Shown: piece after piece, positions 1 through 9,580 of the stretch
How the letters are laid out: each line of letters opens with the position of its first letter
Numbering within the stretch: the first letter of the stretch is position 1
NCBI RefSeq assembly: GCF_015686695.1
Contig: NZ_JADPMR010000004.1
Span: forward strand, 930,001 to 994,000
DNA length: 64,000 bases
Reading direction: 5' to 3'
Source: Vibrio nitrifigilis
GTDB lineage: Bacteria; Pseudomonadota; Gammaproteobacteria; Enterobacterales; Vibrionaceae
The notes under the pieces: generated by a model
What the model was told of the DNA's origin: nothing
What the model saw: the letters and a program-made list of their open reading frames with translations, nothing else
The model's database searches: none
Made by a program: the position numbers and the translations under genes

Positions 1-1143
1 TGGGCGACCACAAATAATATCAACTAAATCAGCCAACGTATCACCAAACAGCCCTGTATTTTCAATATTTAACGGACCTTTAAGCAGCATTTGTTCAATG
101 GTTTTTCCCGCCGATGGCAATTCAATATCGACCGAGCGTCCAATAAATTTTTCGAATTCATTGCGCGCGATAACTTGGCTACTTTCATGACGAGCATTCG
201 CAACAATCACAATGCGTTGCCCTTCACTTTCATCACCAATTTCTTGAATCAAGCGCAGGTTATTGCGCGCGGCCGCTATGGTGTAATCAGCCACTAAAAC
301 TCTAGTGTGTGCACAAGCTAATACATCAATGCCACCTTGAGGTTGGCCCGCTGGGATATCCCATACTACTTGATTGAACATCTGACACAGCGTACCTCCA
401 AGACTCAGAACCTGCTCTTCACTCAGTAATTGCATCGCTGCTTGATAATCGGGCGTATGGCTCAGTAGAGACAGCTTGTCAGAAAGGCTAGTCATAGAGC
501 GATTTAAAAATCGTACATCAATACTCTCGGATTTAAGTACTCCATCCAAACCACTTTGTTCTTTTAAACCGGCTAACAAGCCAAGACAGCCATTGGTACG
601 GTCAAAATCAACCATACCGGTTGTCACGCGCTGCTGATTCGCTAACAGTTGTGCAATACCATAGGCAACGGTGGACGCGCCTACGCCACCTTTAACTCCT
701 GTAACAGCAATAGTGCGACCGATTAACTGCTCTTCAATCTGGCCTTTTTTCATACTGTTAAGGGTATTGGATAAGCGATCTAAGGTCACTGGCTTTAACA
801 AATAATCAAAAATGCCTTGTGCCAACATATTGCGGTACAAATCCAGATTGACCGCTGAGCCGAGCGCCACAATTTTACAAGTTGGGCCACACACCGCTCC
901 TAAACGAGCCAAACTCTCCAAGGGGTACTGCTCTTGATCAATATCGACAAACATCGCTGCGGGAATCACGTTTGCCTTAACCCACTCAGTCGCTTTATCT
1001 AAATTGCCGATAAATACTTGCTCACTATCATAGCCAAGGCGCCCGATGTGATCGGCATACAGTGCCGCTTCATCTTTCGTTGTGGTAAACAGCGTAACGG
1101 ATGCAAGCTCTTCTGAATTATATTGGTAATTGTCTTCACTCAT
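1..1143 (-). CDS. tadZ: TadZ/CpaE-like Tad pilus localisation ATPase (3' end cut by window edge)
   Basis: A 381-codon open frame starts with ATG at 1143 and is still open at base 1, so the C-terminus is missing. Residues about 1-130 look like an atypical receiver domain. A deviant Walker A motif, GVKGGVGAST, lies at about 149-158, as in the ParA/MinD-like ATPases of the TadZ/CpaE family, which place the Tad secretion machine at a cell pole. It follows the cpaD-like lipoprotein gene by 11 bp and is the last visible gene of the flp-tadV-rcpC-rcpA operon. The ATPase tadA and the tadBC platform genes would be expected beyond the left edge. The assignment rests on the motif plus gene order. Confidence 0.9.
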   Translation of the reverse strand, partial: MSEDNYQYNSEELASVTLFTTTKDEAALYADHIGRLGYDSEQVFIGNLDKATEWVKANVIPAAMFVDIDQEQYPLESLARLGAVCGPTCKIVALGSAVNLDLYRNMLAQGIFDYLLKPVTLDRLSNTLNSMKKGQIEEQLIGRTIAVTGVKGGVGASTVAYGIAQLLANQQRVTTGMVDFDRTNGCLGLLAGLKEQSGLDGVLKSESIDVRFLNRSMTSLSDKLSLLSHTPDYQAAMQLLSEEQVLSLGGTLCQMFNQVVWDIPAGQPQGGIDVLACAHTRVLVADYTIAAARNNLRLIQEIGDESEGQRIVIVANARHESSQVIARNEFEKFIGRSVDIELPSAGKTIEQMLLKGPLNIENTGLFGDTLADLVDIICGRP

Positions 1144-1154
1144 AACGCTACTCT

Positions 1155-1796
1155 CTAGTCTTCGTTAAAGTCGATATCGATGAGCTCTTTAAGATCATCT
1201 TCTTGATAACGTTTCACCGCTTGCAACGCCGCCTCGCCATCAGCCTGATCAAGCGATTTTGCTCGGATAAGGTCGGCAGGATCTGACACCATTTTGGCTA
1301 AATTAGCTCTGGTTGCGCAGCCTAAAGGCCCAACAGATTCATAAGGTTTAGTTGTCCATGTATCTGGGTTGTGAATCTTACAATCGGGCACACTGACAAC
1401 TAACGCCTGAGATTGAACACGCAAATCCCAATGATGCTTTTCTGCCTGATAAACTTTTGGCAATACGCGAACCTGTTTCGCCCCAATATTTTGTAAAACC
1501 ACTTTTAACTTGTCAGCGAACTGCTGTCCCTGTGTTGTGTATGGTTGAACAGTAATGGTCTGCCTTTCAATACGGCCTTGATTACCCAATAACGTATTGA
1601 GATCGTGCAGCGAAGTCGCACTTAAGCCTTGATTGGGTGATACCGTTAAAGACACAGCAGACAGACTTGGAGTCACCTTTATTGGGTAATGCTCACCCGT
1701 TGCAGTCGTCTCATTACCCTCTCGCCAATGATTAATCGTATGCTCACACCCAGACAATAAAACGCAAGCCAGTGCTAAAAGAAATGTTGAACGCAT
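1155..1796 (-). CDS. CpaD-like Tad pilus assembly lipoprotein
   Basis: 213 residues with a lipoprotein signal: a hydrophobic N-terminus ending in LLSGC, lipid-anchored cysteine at position 17. The rest is a hydrophilic periplasmic domain with the CpaD-type pattern (a stretch on numbering or ordering pilus ends around residues 55-110, and two further cysteines near the C-terminus). In Tad systems this lipoprotein helps place or support the outer-membrane secretin. It sits 18 bp after the secretin gene and 11 bp before tadZ, the usual position for cpaD/rcpB. Family assignment is by position, lipobox and overall length; sequence conservation in this family is low. Confidence 0.75.
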   Translation of the reverse strand: MRSTFLLALACVLLSGCEHTINHWREGNETTATGEHYPIKVTPSLSAVSLTVSPNQGLSATSLHDLNTLLGNQGRIERQTITVQPYTTQGQQFADKLKVVLQNIGAKQVRVLPKVYQAEKHHWDLRVQSQALVVSVPDCKIHNPDTWTTKPYESVGPLGCATRANLAKMVSDPADLIRAKSLDQADGEAALQAVKRYQEDDLKELIDIDFNED

Positions 1797-1814
1797 AAAT
1801 AAGTCTCCAAATAC

Positions 1815-3248
1815 TTAGAACAGATAGCCCGCAGTCGCTTGCTTAGGGGTAATATTATCGAGAGGCTTGATGCCTTTCCCCGGGGTCTGTAATTCACCAG
1901 CTTGAGTTGGGCTAACCACATAAGCGGTGGCAATAATGACCAATTCAGTTTCATCTTTGTCATGGGAAGAGGATTCAAACAGGTGACCAAGTAACGGAAT
2001 TTCACGTAATCCGGGAACACCATTAATGGTTTCATTCACATTCGAACGTAACATCCCTGCGAGAGCAAAACTTTGTCCACTTGCTAGCTCAACGGTGGTA
2101 TCTGCACGGCGCACTTTAAACGCAGGAATGGTGTTACCATCAAGTTCAACCGCTCCTTCATCAGACAAGTCGCTGACTTCTGGAGCGATATGTAGGCTAA
2201 TACGGTTTGGCGACAACAATGTTGGGGTCATGCGCATGATTACCCCGTATTGTTTGTAATCAATAGTAATGTTGTTGTTGGTAGTGATGATGATTGGCAC
2301 TTCACCACCGGCAGCAAATCCAGCGGTTTCACCGGACATCGCGGTTAAGTTTGGCTCAGCCAAAATACTGGCTAATCCATCGGAAGAGAGCGCAGATAAT
2401 ACGCCAGCAAAATTGCCGCCGTGTGACACTCCGCCAAGCAGTGCATTTGACACATCACTTCCCGCGAAAGCGCCAGTCGAAGCATCAAACAGTGATGTGC
2501 TGGTATTGCGCAAGAATGTGTTCCCATTGTCTAACAACGCTTCCCAACTAAACCCAAGCTCATTACTTAAACTGCGCGCGACTTCTACGATTCTCACACG
2601 AATGTTGATCTGAGCAGATAACTCCACTTTTAATTGATTCACAATACGAACGCTTTGACCACCGCCCCCTTGCGCGCCTTGGGATCCCTGACCACCTTTA
2701 CTGGATTTAGCATCAGTGCTCCCCCCAGTAAACGCTGCGATAGCATCCACCACTCGTTTCGCCTGTTGCGGGGTTTTTACGAAACCACGAACAATGATGC
2801 CATTCTCTGTCGAGCTAAAAAGTTTGACTCTTGCACCTTCGATCTCGGTATTAATTTGCTTAGTCAATTGTGGGAGGTTAAAGCCCGCTTTAATCTGTGT
2901 GGCCAAAATCACCTGATCTTGGTCATTCAACGCGTAAAGTGTCGTTGTCCCTGCTTTTTTTGCAAACACAAACAAACTCGTCGAAGAAGGCATTTGGAAG
3001 CTGGCAACTGATGGGTTAGCGATCAATACCTTAGTGGCACTTTGGGGCAACGTCAGCAGTTGACCTTTGTTCACCATAAGTTGAACAGTCCCTTTCACTT
3101 CAACCTGACTAAACCGTTGAGCGGTAAGCGCTTTAACATCATTATTTTGGTTCATCGCCATTGCTGGCTGAGCCCACACCGCGCTAAACATTAAATTAGC
3201 TAACGCGATAGAGGCAAAAAACTTTCTTTTGTGCGAAAAAGTCTTCAT
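1815..3248 (-). CDS. rcpA: Tad pilus secretin RcpA/CpaC
   Basis: 477 residues, a usual length for CpaC-type secretins. There is an N-terminal signal peptide (cleavage likely after AMA near residue 32). An N-terminal pilus-and-secretion domain at about 50-120 is followed by a BON-like module at about 125-180. A glycine- and serine-rich linker near 180-195 leads to the secretin domain (about 210-450), with the beta-strand pattern ending in a GVPGLREIPLLGHLF-type lip. It forms the outer-membrane channel through which the Flp pilus leaves the cell. The gene lies 55 bp after rcpC in the same operon. Confidence 0.93.
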   Translation of the reverse strand: MKTFSHKRKFFASIALANLMFSAVWAQPAMAMNQNNDVKALTAQRFSQVEVKGTVQLMVNKGQLLTLPQSATKVLIANPSVASFQMPSSTSLFVFAKKAGTTTLYALNDQDQVILATQIKAGFNLPQLTKQINTEIEGARVKLFSSTENGIIVRGFVKTPQQAKRVVDAIAAFTGGSTDAKSSKGGQGSQGAQGGGGQSVRIVNQLKVELSAQINIRVRIVEVARSLSNELGFSWEALLDNGNTFLRNTSTSLFDASTGAFAGSDVSNALLGGVSHGGNFAGVLSALSSDGLASILAEPNLTAMSGETAGFAAGGEVPIIITTNNNITIDYKQYGVIMRMTPTLLSPNRISLHIAPEVSDLSDEGAVELDGNTIPAFKVRRADTTVELASGQSFALAGMLRSNVNETINGVPGLREIPLLGHLFESSSHDKDETELVIIATAYVVSPTQAGELQTPGKGIKPLDNITPKQATAGYLF

Positions 3249-3303
3249 TGATACAAATTCCTAATAGTCACAATACTGTGATAAATGAAGGCATTAGAAT
3301 TAA

Positions 3304-4215
3304 TTAACGGGTAACCGTTACTTGGGATGTTTTATCGCCCATATATTGGATGACTTGCGGCTCAGTTCCCTCGGTACGCAACGTAGTGTAGATACTGGTA
3401 GCGTCCGACATGGTAGTGACAGCGTCACTTACATTCACTAACGATGTTTGAGAGGAGTGACTATCAAAATCGTTCACAGCCCTTAAAGCGAGTTGTAATG
3501 TACCGACTTCTTTCGCCACTGCTAAGATTTCTGCCTGTTTAGGGCTAACTTCTAGCGTTACCGTTTCAGGGTAGAGCTGCTTCTCTTTTTTCTTCGATTG
3601 GCCGTCGCGTACTTCAACTTCACTGCGTTCCCTATTATTAAGCGCTAACACTCGCACATTGGTCACTAAAGTCTGCGACGCAATTTGCGGAGCACTAATA
3701 CGAGAGCTTGCTGAAGACGATGCATCCTTAGGGGGCGTAATGCCCAGAATCACATCCACATGATCACCCGCTTGTACAAGGCCAGAACTACTGGCAACAG
3801 CATTAGTAGGAATAGCCACCGCGCGTTTCCCTTTCGTCAGCACTGAAGCAATAAAACCAGGTTGGCCTGGCTTGACGACCATGGCATAAGTCATCAATTG
3901 CCCTTTCTTGACGCTGCGGCGAACGGTCGCACCATAATTACTCGCCAAATCTACCGAGTCCTTCATGATGTAAAGTTCTGTTGGGTATTTTTCGTCAACT
4001 TGATGCCAACGAATTTCACTACCATCGATAAAATCGCCTGGTTCGATATCACGAGTCGCCATTAACACGGGCGTATACACTGGAGCCGGCTGCTGCTTAA
4101 CGACAGGATGCGTAACCTCTGGGCGCGGCTTGGTCATCATACCTCGCGCAACAAAAGCACCGCCAAGTGCGATAACAAGTGCACCAGAGACAAATAACAC
4201 TGATGAAATTTTCAT
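3304..4215 (-). CDS. rcpC: Tad pilus assembly protein RcpC/CpaB (SAF domain)
   Basis: 303 residues with one N-terminal membrane anchor (about 5-25), then a SAF-type domain (about 48-115, with an ATRDIEPGDFI-like start) and an RcpC/CpaB C-terminal domain (about 125-250). CpaB proteins are periplasmic parts of the Tad machine thought to connect the secretin to the inner-membrane platform. It is 14 bp downstream of tadV and 55 bp upstream of rcpA, the standard order. Length and domains are complete. Confidence 0.92.
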   Translation of the reverse strand: MKISSVLFVSGALVIALGGAFVARGMMTKPRPEVTHPVVKQQPAPVYTPVLMATRDIEPGDFIDGSEIRWHQVDEKYPTELYIMKDSVDLASNYGATVRRSVKKGQLMTYAMVVKPGQPGFIASVLTKGKRAVAIPTNAVASSSGLVQAGDHVDVILGITPPKDASSSASSRISAPQIASQTLVTNVRVLALNNRERSEVEVRDGQSKKKEKQLYPETVTLEVSPKQAEILAVAKEVGTLQLALRAVNDFDSHSSQTSLVNVSDAVTTMSDATSIYTTLRTEGTEPQVIQYMGDKTSQVTVTR

Positions 4216-4229
4216 TGAAAATACAATCT

Positions 4230-4793
4230 CTAATGAGTAAGTGGAGTCGTAAGGGACAATACTGCACCAGCACTAATGGCTAACCCGTAAGGCAAGCCCG
4301 CCGTGGTCGGTTTACTATAGGCTGATTCAGGAATGGGGATTCTTAACCAAGGTACGAGTGCCGAAATTTGTAAAATACGTTTAGCACCAAGCACCTCAAT
4401 AACACGTACGAAAGGCATCATAAACGCTAAAAAACCGCCCGCTAACGCTGTGATTAGCAAAAATGTCACTTGGTTCTCGCCACCAACCAACAAACATAAC
4501 ACCGCCATTAATTTCACATCGCCAGCACCCATTTGACCAATAGAAAACAGCGCAAAACCAATCACTAACACAGATAACGCTCCGATTAGCGACCAGCCAA
4601 ACTGCGATGAAGCCTGCTGCCAGTTCAATTGGGCGTAACTCCCCGACCCCATAAAAAATAACGCGCCATTACCGATTACGATCAGCAATAACAAGAGAAT
4701 TAAGTGGTTATGAATCTTGCGATAAAACAAATCACTAAAAACGACAATACTAAGAGGTACAATTAAGCTATTGAGTATAAATTGATTATCCAT
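4230..4793 (-). CDS. tadV: Prepilin peptidase TadV/CpaA (A24 family)
   Basis: 187 residues from the ATG at 4793. A longer frame opens at 4865 but would overlap flp, so the inner start is preferred. The protein has about six membrane segments. Both catalytic aspartates of A24 aspartic peptidases are visible: one in FSDLFYRKIHNH near the N-terminus and one in the GAGDVKL motif. It cleaves the leader of Flp pilin and TadE/F pseudopilins at the inner membrane. It lies 19 bp after flp in the Tad operon. Confidence 0.9.
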   Translation of the reverse strand: MDNQFILNSLIVPLSIVVFSDLFYRKIHNHLILLLLLIVIGNGALFFMGSGSYAQLNWQQASSQFGWSLIGALSVLVIGFALFSIGQMGAGDVKLMAVLCLLVGGENQVTFLLITALAGGFLAFMMPFVRVIEVLGAKRILQISALVPWLRIPIPESAYSKPTTAGLPYGLAISAGAVLSLTTPLTH

Positions 4794-4812
4794 AACCACA
4801 CTTAACCAACAA

Positions 4813-5010
4813 TTATTTGGAATCAGTTGTTGCTGTATCAGTAATTTGGTCAGCGATTGAAGCAAATCGCTCTTTCAAGGCCGTCACAAACACACCATCT
4901 GAACCAAAAATCACACCGATTGCAGCAGCCATCGCGGCAGCAAGAATGCCGTATTCAATTGCGGTGACACCACTTTCGTCAGAGATAAATTTTTTAAGTT
5001 GAGCTTTCAT
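4813..5010 (-). CDS. flp: Flp/Fap pilin, major subunit of the Tad pilus
   Basis: 65 residues from the ATG at 5010, which has a GGAAGGG ribosome site; an upstream in-frame ATG at 5043 has none. A basic leader ending in DESG is followed by the Flp processing context VTAIEYGILAAAMA, where prepilin peptidase cuts before the hydrophobic stretch with the Glu-Tyr pair. A short acidic and threonine-rich tail follows. This is the first gene of the Tad operon. Its promoter lies in 5011-5335, shared with the divergent two-component genes. A weak Fur-like sequence is present at 5078-5096 (about 12 of 19 matches by eye). Confidence 0.93.
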   Translation of the reverse strand: MKAQLKKFISDESGVTAIEYGILAAAMAAAIGVIFGSDGVFVTALKERFASIADQITDTATTDSK

Positions 5011-5259
5011 TTTGTTCCCTTCCATTAATAAACACTGAGGCAATTTACAAATTCTCTTGCCTTTTGATGTCGTTATTAAGATTCATTCTCATTTGCATTT
5101 CAATAGAAGAAATATTAAGAATGCTTAATGATGTAGGAATTAGGGTTTTCTAATTGACTGTTTTTCCGTAAGTTATTAGGCATAATCGAATTCCTTTATT
5201 AGGGAAAACGACTCTAAACTTATTATCACAAATTATGAATTTGTTATGGTATATCAGTT

Positions 5260-5278
5260 GCTATTGATAACCATTATC
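5260..5278. promoter_or_regulatory. Fur-box-like operator between flp and the two-component genes
   Basis: The 19 bases match the palindromic consensus GATAATGATAATCATTATC at 16 positions by eye, including 13 of the 14 bases at the right. It ends 57 bp before the response-regulator ATG and lies 250 bp upstream of flp, so repression of the two-component pair by iron-loaded Fur is the simpler reading. Binding is inferred from sequence only. Confidence 0.65.
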
Positions 5279-5335
5279 ATTACTATTGGCTCGTTTGTAA
5301 CGTTTTGTCAGTTTTGTAAAGTAAGGGAAAAGTTC

Positions 5336-6004
5336 ATGCGCGTCCTCGTCGTTGAAGATGAAATACCGGTGAGTCACTGGATAAGCAGCAAATTGCATTC
5401 ACATGGCCACAACTGCAAACTTTCGGCTAACGGAAAGCAAGCTCTAGACTTAATTCAAAACGAAGTATTTGATGCCGTGGTTCTGGATAATATGTTGCCT
5501 GAAATGACGGGTATTGAAGTGCTACAACAGTTATCTGATGGCTCTCATCCCCCTATTTTGATTCTGTCAGCTAATGACCAAATATCTTATAGAATCAATG
5601 GGTTGAAAGCAGGAGCAGATGATTATCTAGGTAAACCTTTCGATTTTACTGAACTTTTATTACGCCTAGAACGTTTGTACGCACGTACCCACAAGAACAG
5701 CACAAGCTCAGCGTTAAAAATCGGCAGTGTATCCATTGATCTTGAAGAGCAAGAAGTCACCCGTGATGGAAAAAAGATATTACTCACCAGTAAAGAATTT
5801 AAATTATTGCAAGTACTGGCTGAACATAAAGGTAAAGCTGTTACCAGAAATATGTTGTTAGAACGTGTATGGGGATATCATTTTGATCCACAAACAAACA
5901 TCTTGGATGTTCACTTATCAAAACTACGTAATAAATTAAATAGTAGTCATGATGAACAACCCATCATAAAAACCATTCGCTCAGTGGGTTATTCATTAGG
6001 ATAA
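5336..6004 (+). CDS. OmpR/PhoB-family response regulator
   Basis: 222 residues from the ATG at 5336, which has a TAAGGGA ribosome site 8 bases upstream; an earlier ATG at 5246 lies inside the Fur-like box region and is rejected. The receiver domain (1-115) has the acidic pair in VVEDE, the phosphoacceptor Asp51 and Lys100 of the LGKPF motif. A winged-helix DNA-binding domain (about 130-222) follows. It is 3 bp upstream of its histidine kinase. Its position, divergent from flp and convergent with the adaptor-protease operon, suggests control of the pilus and secretion genes, but this is inference. Confidence 0.93.
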   Translation: MRVLVVEDEIPVSHWISSKLHSHGHNCKLSANGKQALDLIQNEVFDAVVLDNMLPEMTGIEVLQQLSDGSHPPILILSANDQISYRINGLKAGADDYLGKPFDFTELLLRLERLYARTHKNSTSSALKIGSVSIDLEEQEVTRDGKKILLTSKEFKLLQVLAEHKGKAVTRNMLLERVWGYHFDPQTNILDVHLSKLRNKLNSSHDEQPIIKTIRSVGYSLG

Positions 6005-6007
6005 AAC

Positions 6008-7384
6008 ATGCCGGTAAAATTAATTATACATAGTAGCAGCTTTCGCCAAGCTGCTTATGTGGCGTTCTTTTGTCTCATTATTTCATCCGCATCTATTTTA
6101 TTAAGTGACAAATTATTAAAAAACGTCATGCATGAACACGTTGAAGGCATTATTCTCGACGATATAAAAAGTAAGCAGACGATGAATCTGTTTAATAAAA
6201 GTCGTGAATTAAGCCAATATCTGAGCCAACGTGAAGTCAGCAACCAATATGATGAGTTAATTACCTATATTCTTAACGAATACGGCACGGTAATTTACAG
6301 TGACTCACAAATATTATCCGCTGAAGAGCTCAGTTCGATCGCCACATATCAACATAAACACATCGCTATGCTGACTTTTCACAAGCCCAAAAAAGAGCTG
6401 TTTGGTATGGTTATGCCTATTGCGGACGGCGGATATTATTACGCGTCTTACAACATGTCTCCCATGCTTAATAGCACGCGCATCATACCGTTAATGACAG
6501 GAGCGGTGTTGTTTACCGTCCTACTTTCTATTTTGCTAATCAGTTTACCCTTTAGTATTCGTAATCTATTACGGGTGAACCGTATATTGAGTGTTATGGG
6601 TGATTATTCCCAGGGCCGTCATGATGTGAGAATTCATGATCAAGGCTATAACGATGAATTTGGCCGACTCAGTAGTGAAACCAATTTACTGTTAAGCCGA
6701 ACGCAACTGTTAATGGAGCAGGTTCGCACCGCCAACAGCCATATTGCCCATGAGCTAAAAACACCCTTAACACGTCTGAAAAATCGTTTAATTAATACTT
6801 CAGAAATGGTTGAAGGAAAAGCGTTAGATGAGCTTGATGCTGCTGGAATGGAAATTGACCGAATTTTGTATCTTTTTCGCGCGATCATGCAGCTAACAGA
6901 AATTGAAAATGGCCAGTTATCTCTGCAACGTAAACCGATTGATGCATACCACCTTTTATCCGAAGTCTATGAGTATTATGAGCCATTACTAGAGCAAAAA
7001 GGCATTGAATTAAAAATCAAAGCAGAAAAGAAACATATTTTTCATGCTGATTTTGCACTTATTTTTCAGGCAGTCGCAAATTTATTAGATAACGCGATTA
7101 AATATGCGCCGAACAGTAGCGTCATTAAATTGAAAATAGATAAACAACTGGATGTCACTTTAATTAAAGTCATCGATCAAGGTCCTGGTATTCCAACTGA
7201 AAAGATGCCAAATGTATTAAAACGCTTTCAACGTTTACACAAAGAAAAAAGCATCGAAGGTTTTGGTTTAGGCTTGCCTTTTGTACAAGCTGTTGCTGAA
7301 CGTCATCAGGGTCACCTCTCCTTGATAAATGGTCAAAAAGGACTGGTCGCCACCATCAGTTGCCGTGATTTGGTTTCAGGGTAA
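6008..7384 (+). CDS. Membrane-bound sensor histidine kinase
   Basis: 458 residues. Two membrane segments (about 15-35 and 160-185) bracket a periplasmic sensor of about 125 residues with no recognised fold. A HAMP-like linker follows, then a HisKA domain with phosphoacceptor His248 in SHIAHELKTPL, and a HATPase domain with the N box NLLDNAIKYAP, the DQGPGIP G1 box and the GFGLGLPF G2 box. All catalytic motifs are intact. It is co-transcribed with the response regulator (3-bp gap) and followed by a terminator at 7409-7440. The signal is unknown. Confidence 0.93.
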   Translation: MPVKLIIHSSSFRQAAYVAFFCLIISSASILLSDKLLKNVMHEHVEGIILDDIKSKQTMNLFNKSRELSQYLSQREVSNQYDELITYILNEYGTVIYSDSQILSAEELSSIATYQHKHIAMLTFHKPKKELFGMVMPIADGGYYYASYNMSPMLNSTRIIPLMTGAVLFTVLLSILLISLPFSIRNLLRVNRILSVMGDYSQGRHDVRIHDQGYNDEFGRLSSETNLLLSRTQLLMEQVRTANSHIAHELKTPLTRLKNRLINTSEMVEGKALDELDAAGMEIDRILYLFRAIMQLTEIENGQLSLQRKPIDAYHLLSEVYEYYEPLLEQKGIELKIKAEKKHIFHADFALIFQAVANLLDNAIKYAPNSSVIKLKIDKQLDVTLIKVIDQGPGIPTEKMPNVLKRFQRLHKEKSIEGFGLGLPFVQAVAERHQGHLSLINGQKGLVATISCRDLVSG

Positions 7385-7408
7385 TAACCCATCTTTTAAC
7401 CATAAACT

Positions 7409-7440
7409 CCCCTAGTCACTCGGTGTTAGGGGACGTTTTT
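7409..7440 (+). terminator. Rho-independent terminator after the histidine kinase
   Basis: A CCCCTA/TAGGGG stem (7409-7414 with 7427-7432) is followed by ACGTTTTT. It separates the two-component genes from the convergent protease-adaptor operon. There is no T-run on the minus strand, so it looks one-directional. Confidence 0.7.
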
Positions 7441-7465
7441 ATGGATGGCTCTCTGGCGCTAGGCG

Positions 7466-9580
7466 CTACATCACCGATTCTCTAATGACGACTTTGACTA
7501 ACGCTTGCCATACTCTTGCAATCACACTTTCACCTTCACCATCGATGATCACTTGACCTCTCATTTGAAATTGAGGCGCTTGTTGTTGAGCGCTCTCTAA
7601 CGTTGCAAGATAAAGTGCTTGTTTGGGTTCTGGTACCTGTGTTTGCCGATTGATGGTGGCGGCGATACTCCCTTGATAGGGCGAGCTGAGCTCTGGATGA
7701 GCCTGCAAATCCGCAATTCTCCCTTGAGCTAATGTGTTCAATTCCACGCTCAGTGGCGCTTGATTCAAGTTTTCCGCAATGAACTTTCCCTTAGCTCCAA
7801 CCTTAACTCTCGCTAACTGTTGCTCATCAATATACGCTTCAACGCGACTGTGTCCGGTGCTGATGAGCGTCGCTAATGGTTGCCCTGTCATTAACCAATC
7901 GTTATTAGCTAAGTGCGGGGTAATATCGACAAGCTTTCCAGAAAATGGGGCTCGAACAGTCAATTGCTGTTTTAATAACATCTGCTGTTCTAATCGCTGG
8001 CTTACCGCATGTAACTCATCTCTCACGATTCCCAATTCAGACGATGCTTTGGTATCAAATGGGTACGACCGAATCTGTTTGATTAAAGATTGTTTACGAT
8101 AAGTCAGTTGTTCAATGGTTTGATCTAATTCAGGGGAAGACAATTCAAACAGTATCTCCCCTTTGTTCACCCTTTGGCCTTCCTGAACGCGTTGATTTAA
8201 TAATTGTGCATTACGTGCGACAAACAGTGTTTGCTGCTTAGCGAGCCATACCGCTGGCGCCTTGACCGTTTGCTGCCAAGGAATCAATAACATCGCCAAG
8301 AGCAGCCCAGTAAAGCACAGCGTCAGTTTGGTTTGTATGTTTAACTTCATCTTTGATTTATTTTTTACCCAGATTTGAATTTCACGATAACAAGGCATTA
8401 ATAAAAAGAGTGCAATATCAATGATACACAATAAGATACCTAGCGCTTTAAACGCTAAATGATAAACGGCTAAGGCAATGCCAAAATACATTGTGATGCG
8501 ATAAATCCACATAGCAAATGCGTAGCACAACACGATTTTTTGCCGCTTAGCCGACAACGGTTCTGGAGGATTATCTTGCCAGCCCCATAACCATTGACGA
8601 ATCTTCCACTGGGCTATTTTATTAGCACGTTGCTGCAAATTGGGCATGTCTAACCAATCGGAAAAGATGAAATAGCCATCAAATCGCATTAACGGACTCA
8701 AATTGACAGACAATGAAAGCAAAAAAGACGTTGTCGCTAATGTAAGCAACACACTTTGTGCTAATCCCGGTGAACAAAAATTCCATAGCAGTAATGCCCA
8801 AGCGGCAATCATAGCTTCAGTTAGCAGTCCGGCTGAACTGATGAGAATGCGCTGCTTTTTGTGTGGTATGCGCCAAGCTGTTGTCACATCGGTATATAAC
8901 ACAGGCCAGCAGACAATAAAATTAATGCCCATGGTCGCAACCCGACCACCATATTTCTTACAACAAAAGGCGTGCCCTAATTCGTGGAGCACTTTAACGC
9001 AGACCACAGTCATGACTGAAATCACGATGCCCGATGTTGAAAATAGATAAGAAAATCCGTTGGTGAATTGCTGCCACTGATGGGAGGCTAACCACAATCC
9101 TAAACCACCAGCCAAACAGCTAATCGCCATAAACGTGCGCGTCATTAAGGGCAAAACAAAGGCTAAGCTTGATGTTAACCAACGATCCGGACGGCACAAT
9201 GGGATACGAAAGGATAAATGGCGTTGAAACAACCAACGATACCAAGTCACAGCCTGTTTACTCTGTTGATATTGCTTGTGAATCTGTTCTGCGGGTGCTT
9301 GCACCAACTGGTTCATCTGTAAAAAGCGCACGAACTGAGTGAGCTGCTCAGTGTTTGGCTTCAAGGTTGTCCCTGCGCGAATCTTATCTAGTAATGCAGT
9401 GGGAGATTCGACCCAATGCGCAATCATTTCAGCTTCTAACCAACCCAGTTGGAAAAACTGATTACGGATCGGATCTTCTAACGTCCACTGTGGTGCACCA
9501 TTGCTAGCAGCAGGCGCAGGGTGCAAGCGTAATTCTTGGCGCAGCACCGGCAAAGTTTGCAGAGAAGGTTGTGGCATCAT
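7466..9580 (-). CDS. M50-family membrane metalloprotease fused to a HlyD-type adaptor
   Basis: 704 residues from the ATG at 9580, which overlaps the previous stop (ATGA) and has a GGAG site; a GTG at 9595 would add five residues. Residues about 1-100 form a PqqD/winged-helix-like head. Several membrane helices follow with the zinc motif HELGH (about 199-203) and the second M50 motif SPLMRFDG (about 295-302), so the site-2-protease active site appears intact. After the last helices (about 425) comes a lipoyl/barrel-sandwich and beta-barrel adaptor (about 430-690). This is the last gene of the tadG-headed operon. I infer that it processes or guides the operon's large substrate across the inner membrane. 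No ABC ATPase gene accompanies it. Confidence 0.85.
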   Translation of the reverse strand: MMPQPSLQTLPVLRQELRLHPAPAASNGAPQWTLEDPIRNQFFQLGWLEAEMIAHWVESPTALLDKIRAGTTLKPNTEQLTQFVRFLQMNQLVQAPAEQIHKQYQQSKQAVTWYRWLFQRHLSFRIPLCRPDRWLTSSLAFVLPLMTRTFMAISCLAGGLGLWLASHQWQQFTNGFSYLFSTSGIVISVMTVVCVKVLHELGHAFCCKKYGGRVATMGINFIVCWPVLYTDVTTAWRIPHKKQRILISSAGLLTEAMIAAWALLLWNFCSPGLAQSVLLTLATTSFLLSLSVNLSPLMRFDGYFIFSDWLDMPNLQQRANKIAQWKIRQWLWGWQDNPPEPLSAKRQKIVLCYAFAMWIYRITMYFGIALAVYHLAFKALGILLCIIDIALFLLMPCYREIQIWVKNKSKMKLNIQTKLTLCFTGLLLAMLLIPWQQTVKAPAVWLAKQQTLFVARNAQLLNQRVQEGQRVNKGEILFELSSPELDQTIEQLTYRKQSLIKQIRSYPFDTKASSELGIVRDELHAVSQRLEQQMLLKQQLTVRAPFSGKLVDITPHLANNDWLMTGQPLATLISTGHSRVEAYIDEQQLARVKVGAKGKFIAENLNQAPLSVELNTLAQGRIADLQAHPELSSPYQGSIAATINRQTQVPEPKQALYLATLESAQQQAPQFQMRGQVIIDGEGESVIARVWQALVKVVIRESVM

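Noticed and set aside
2026..3011. Plus-strand open frames opposite rcpA
   Set aside because: No ribosome sites or family features; they are antisense to a well-supported secretin gene.
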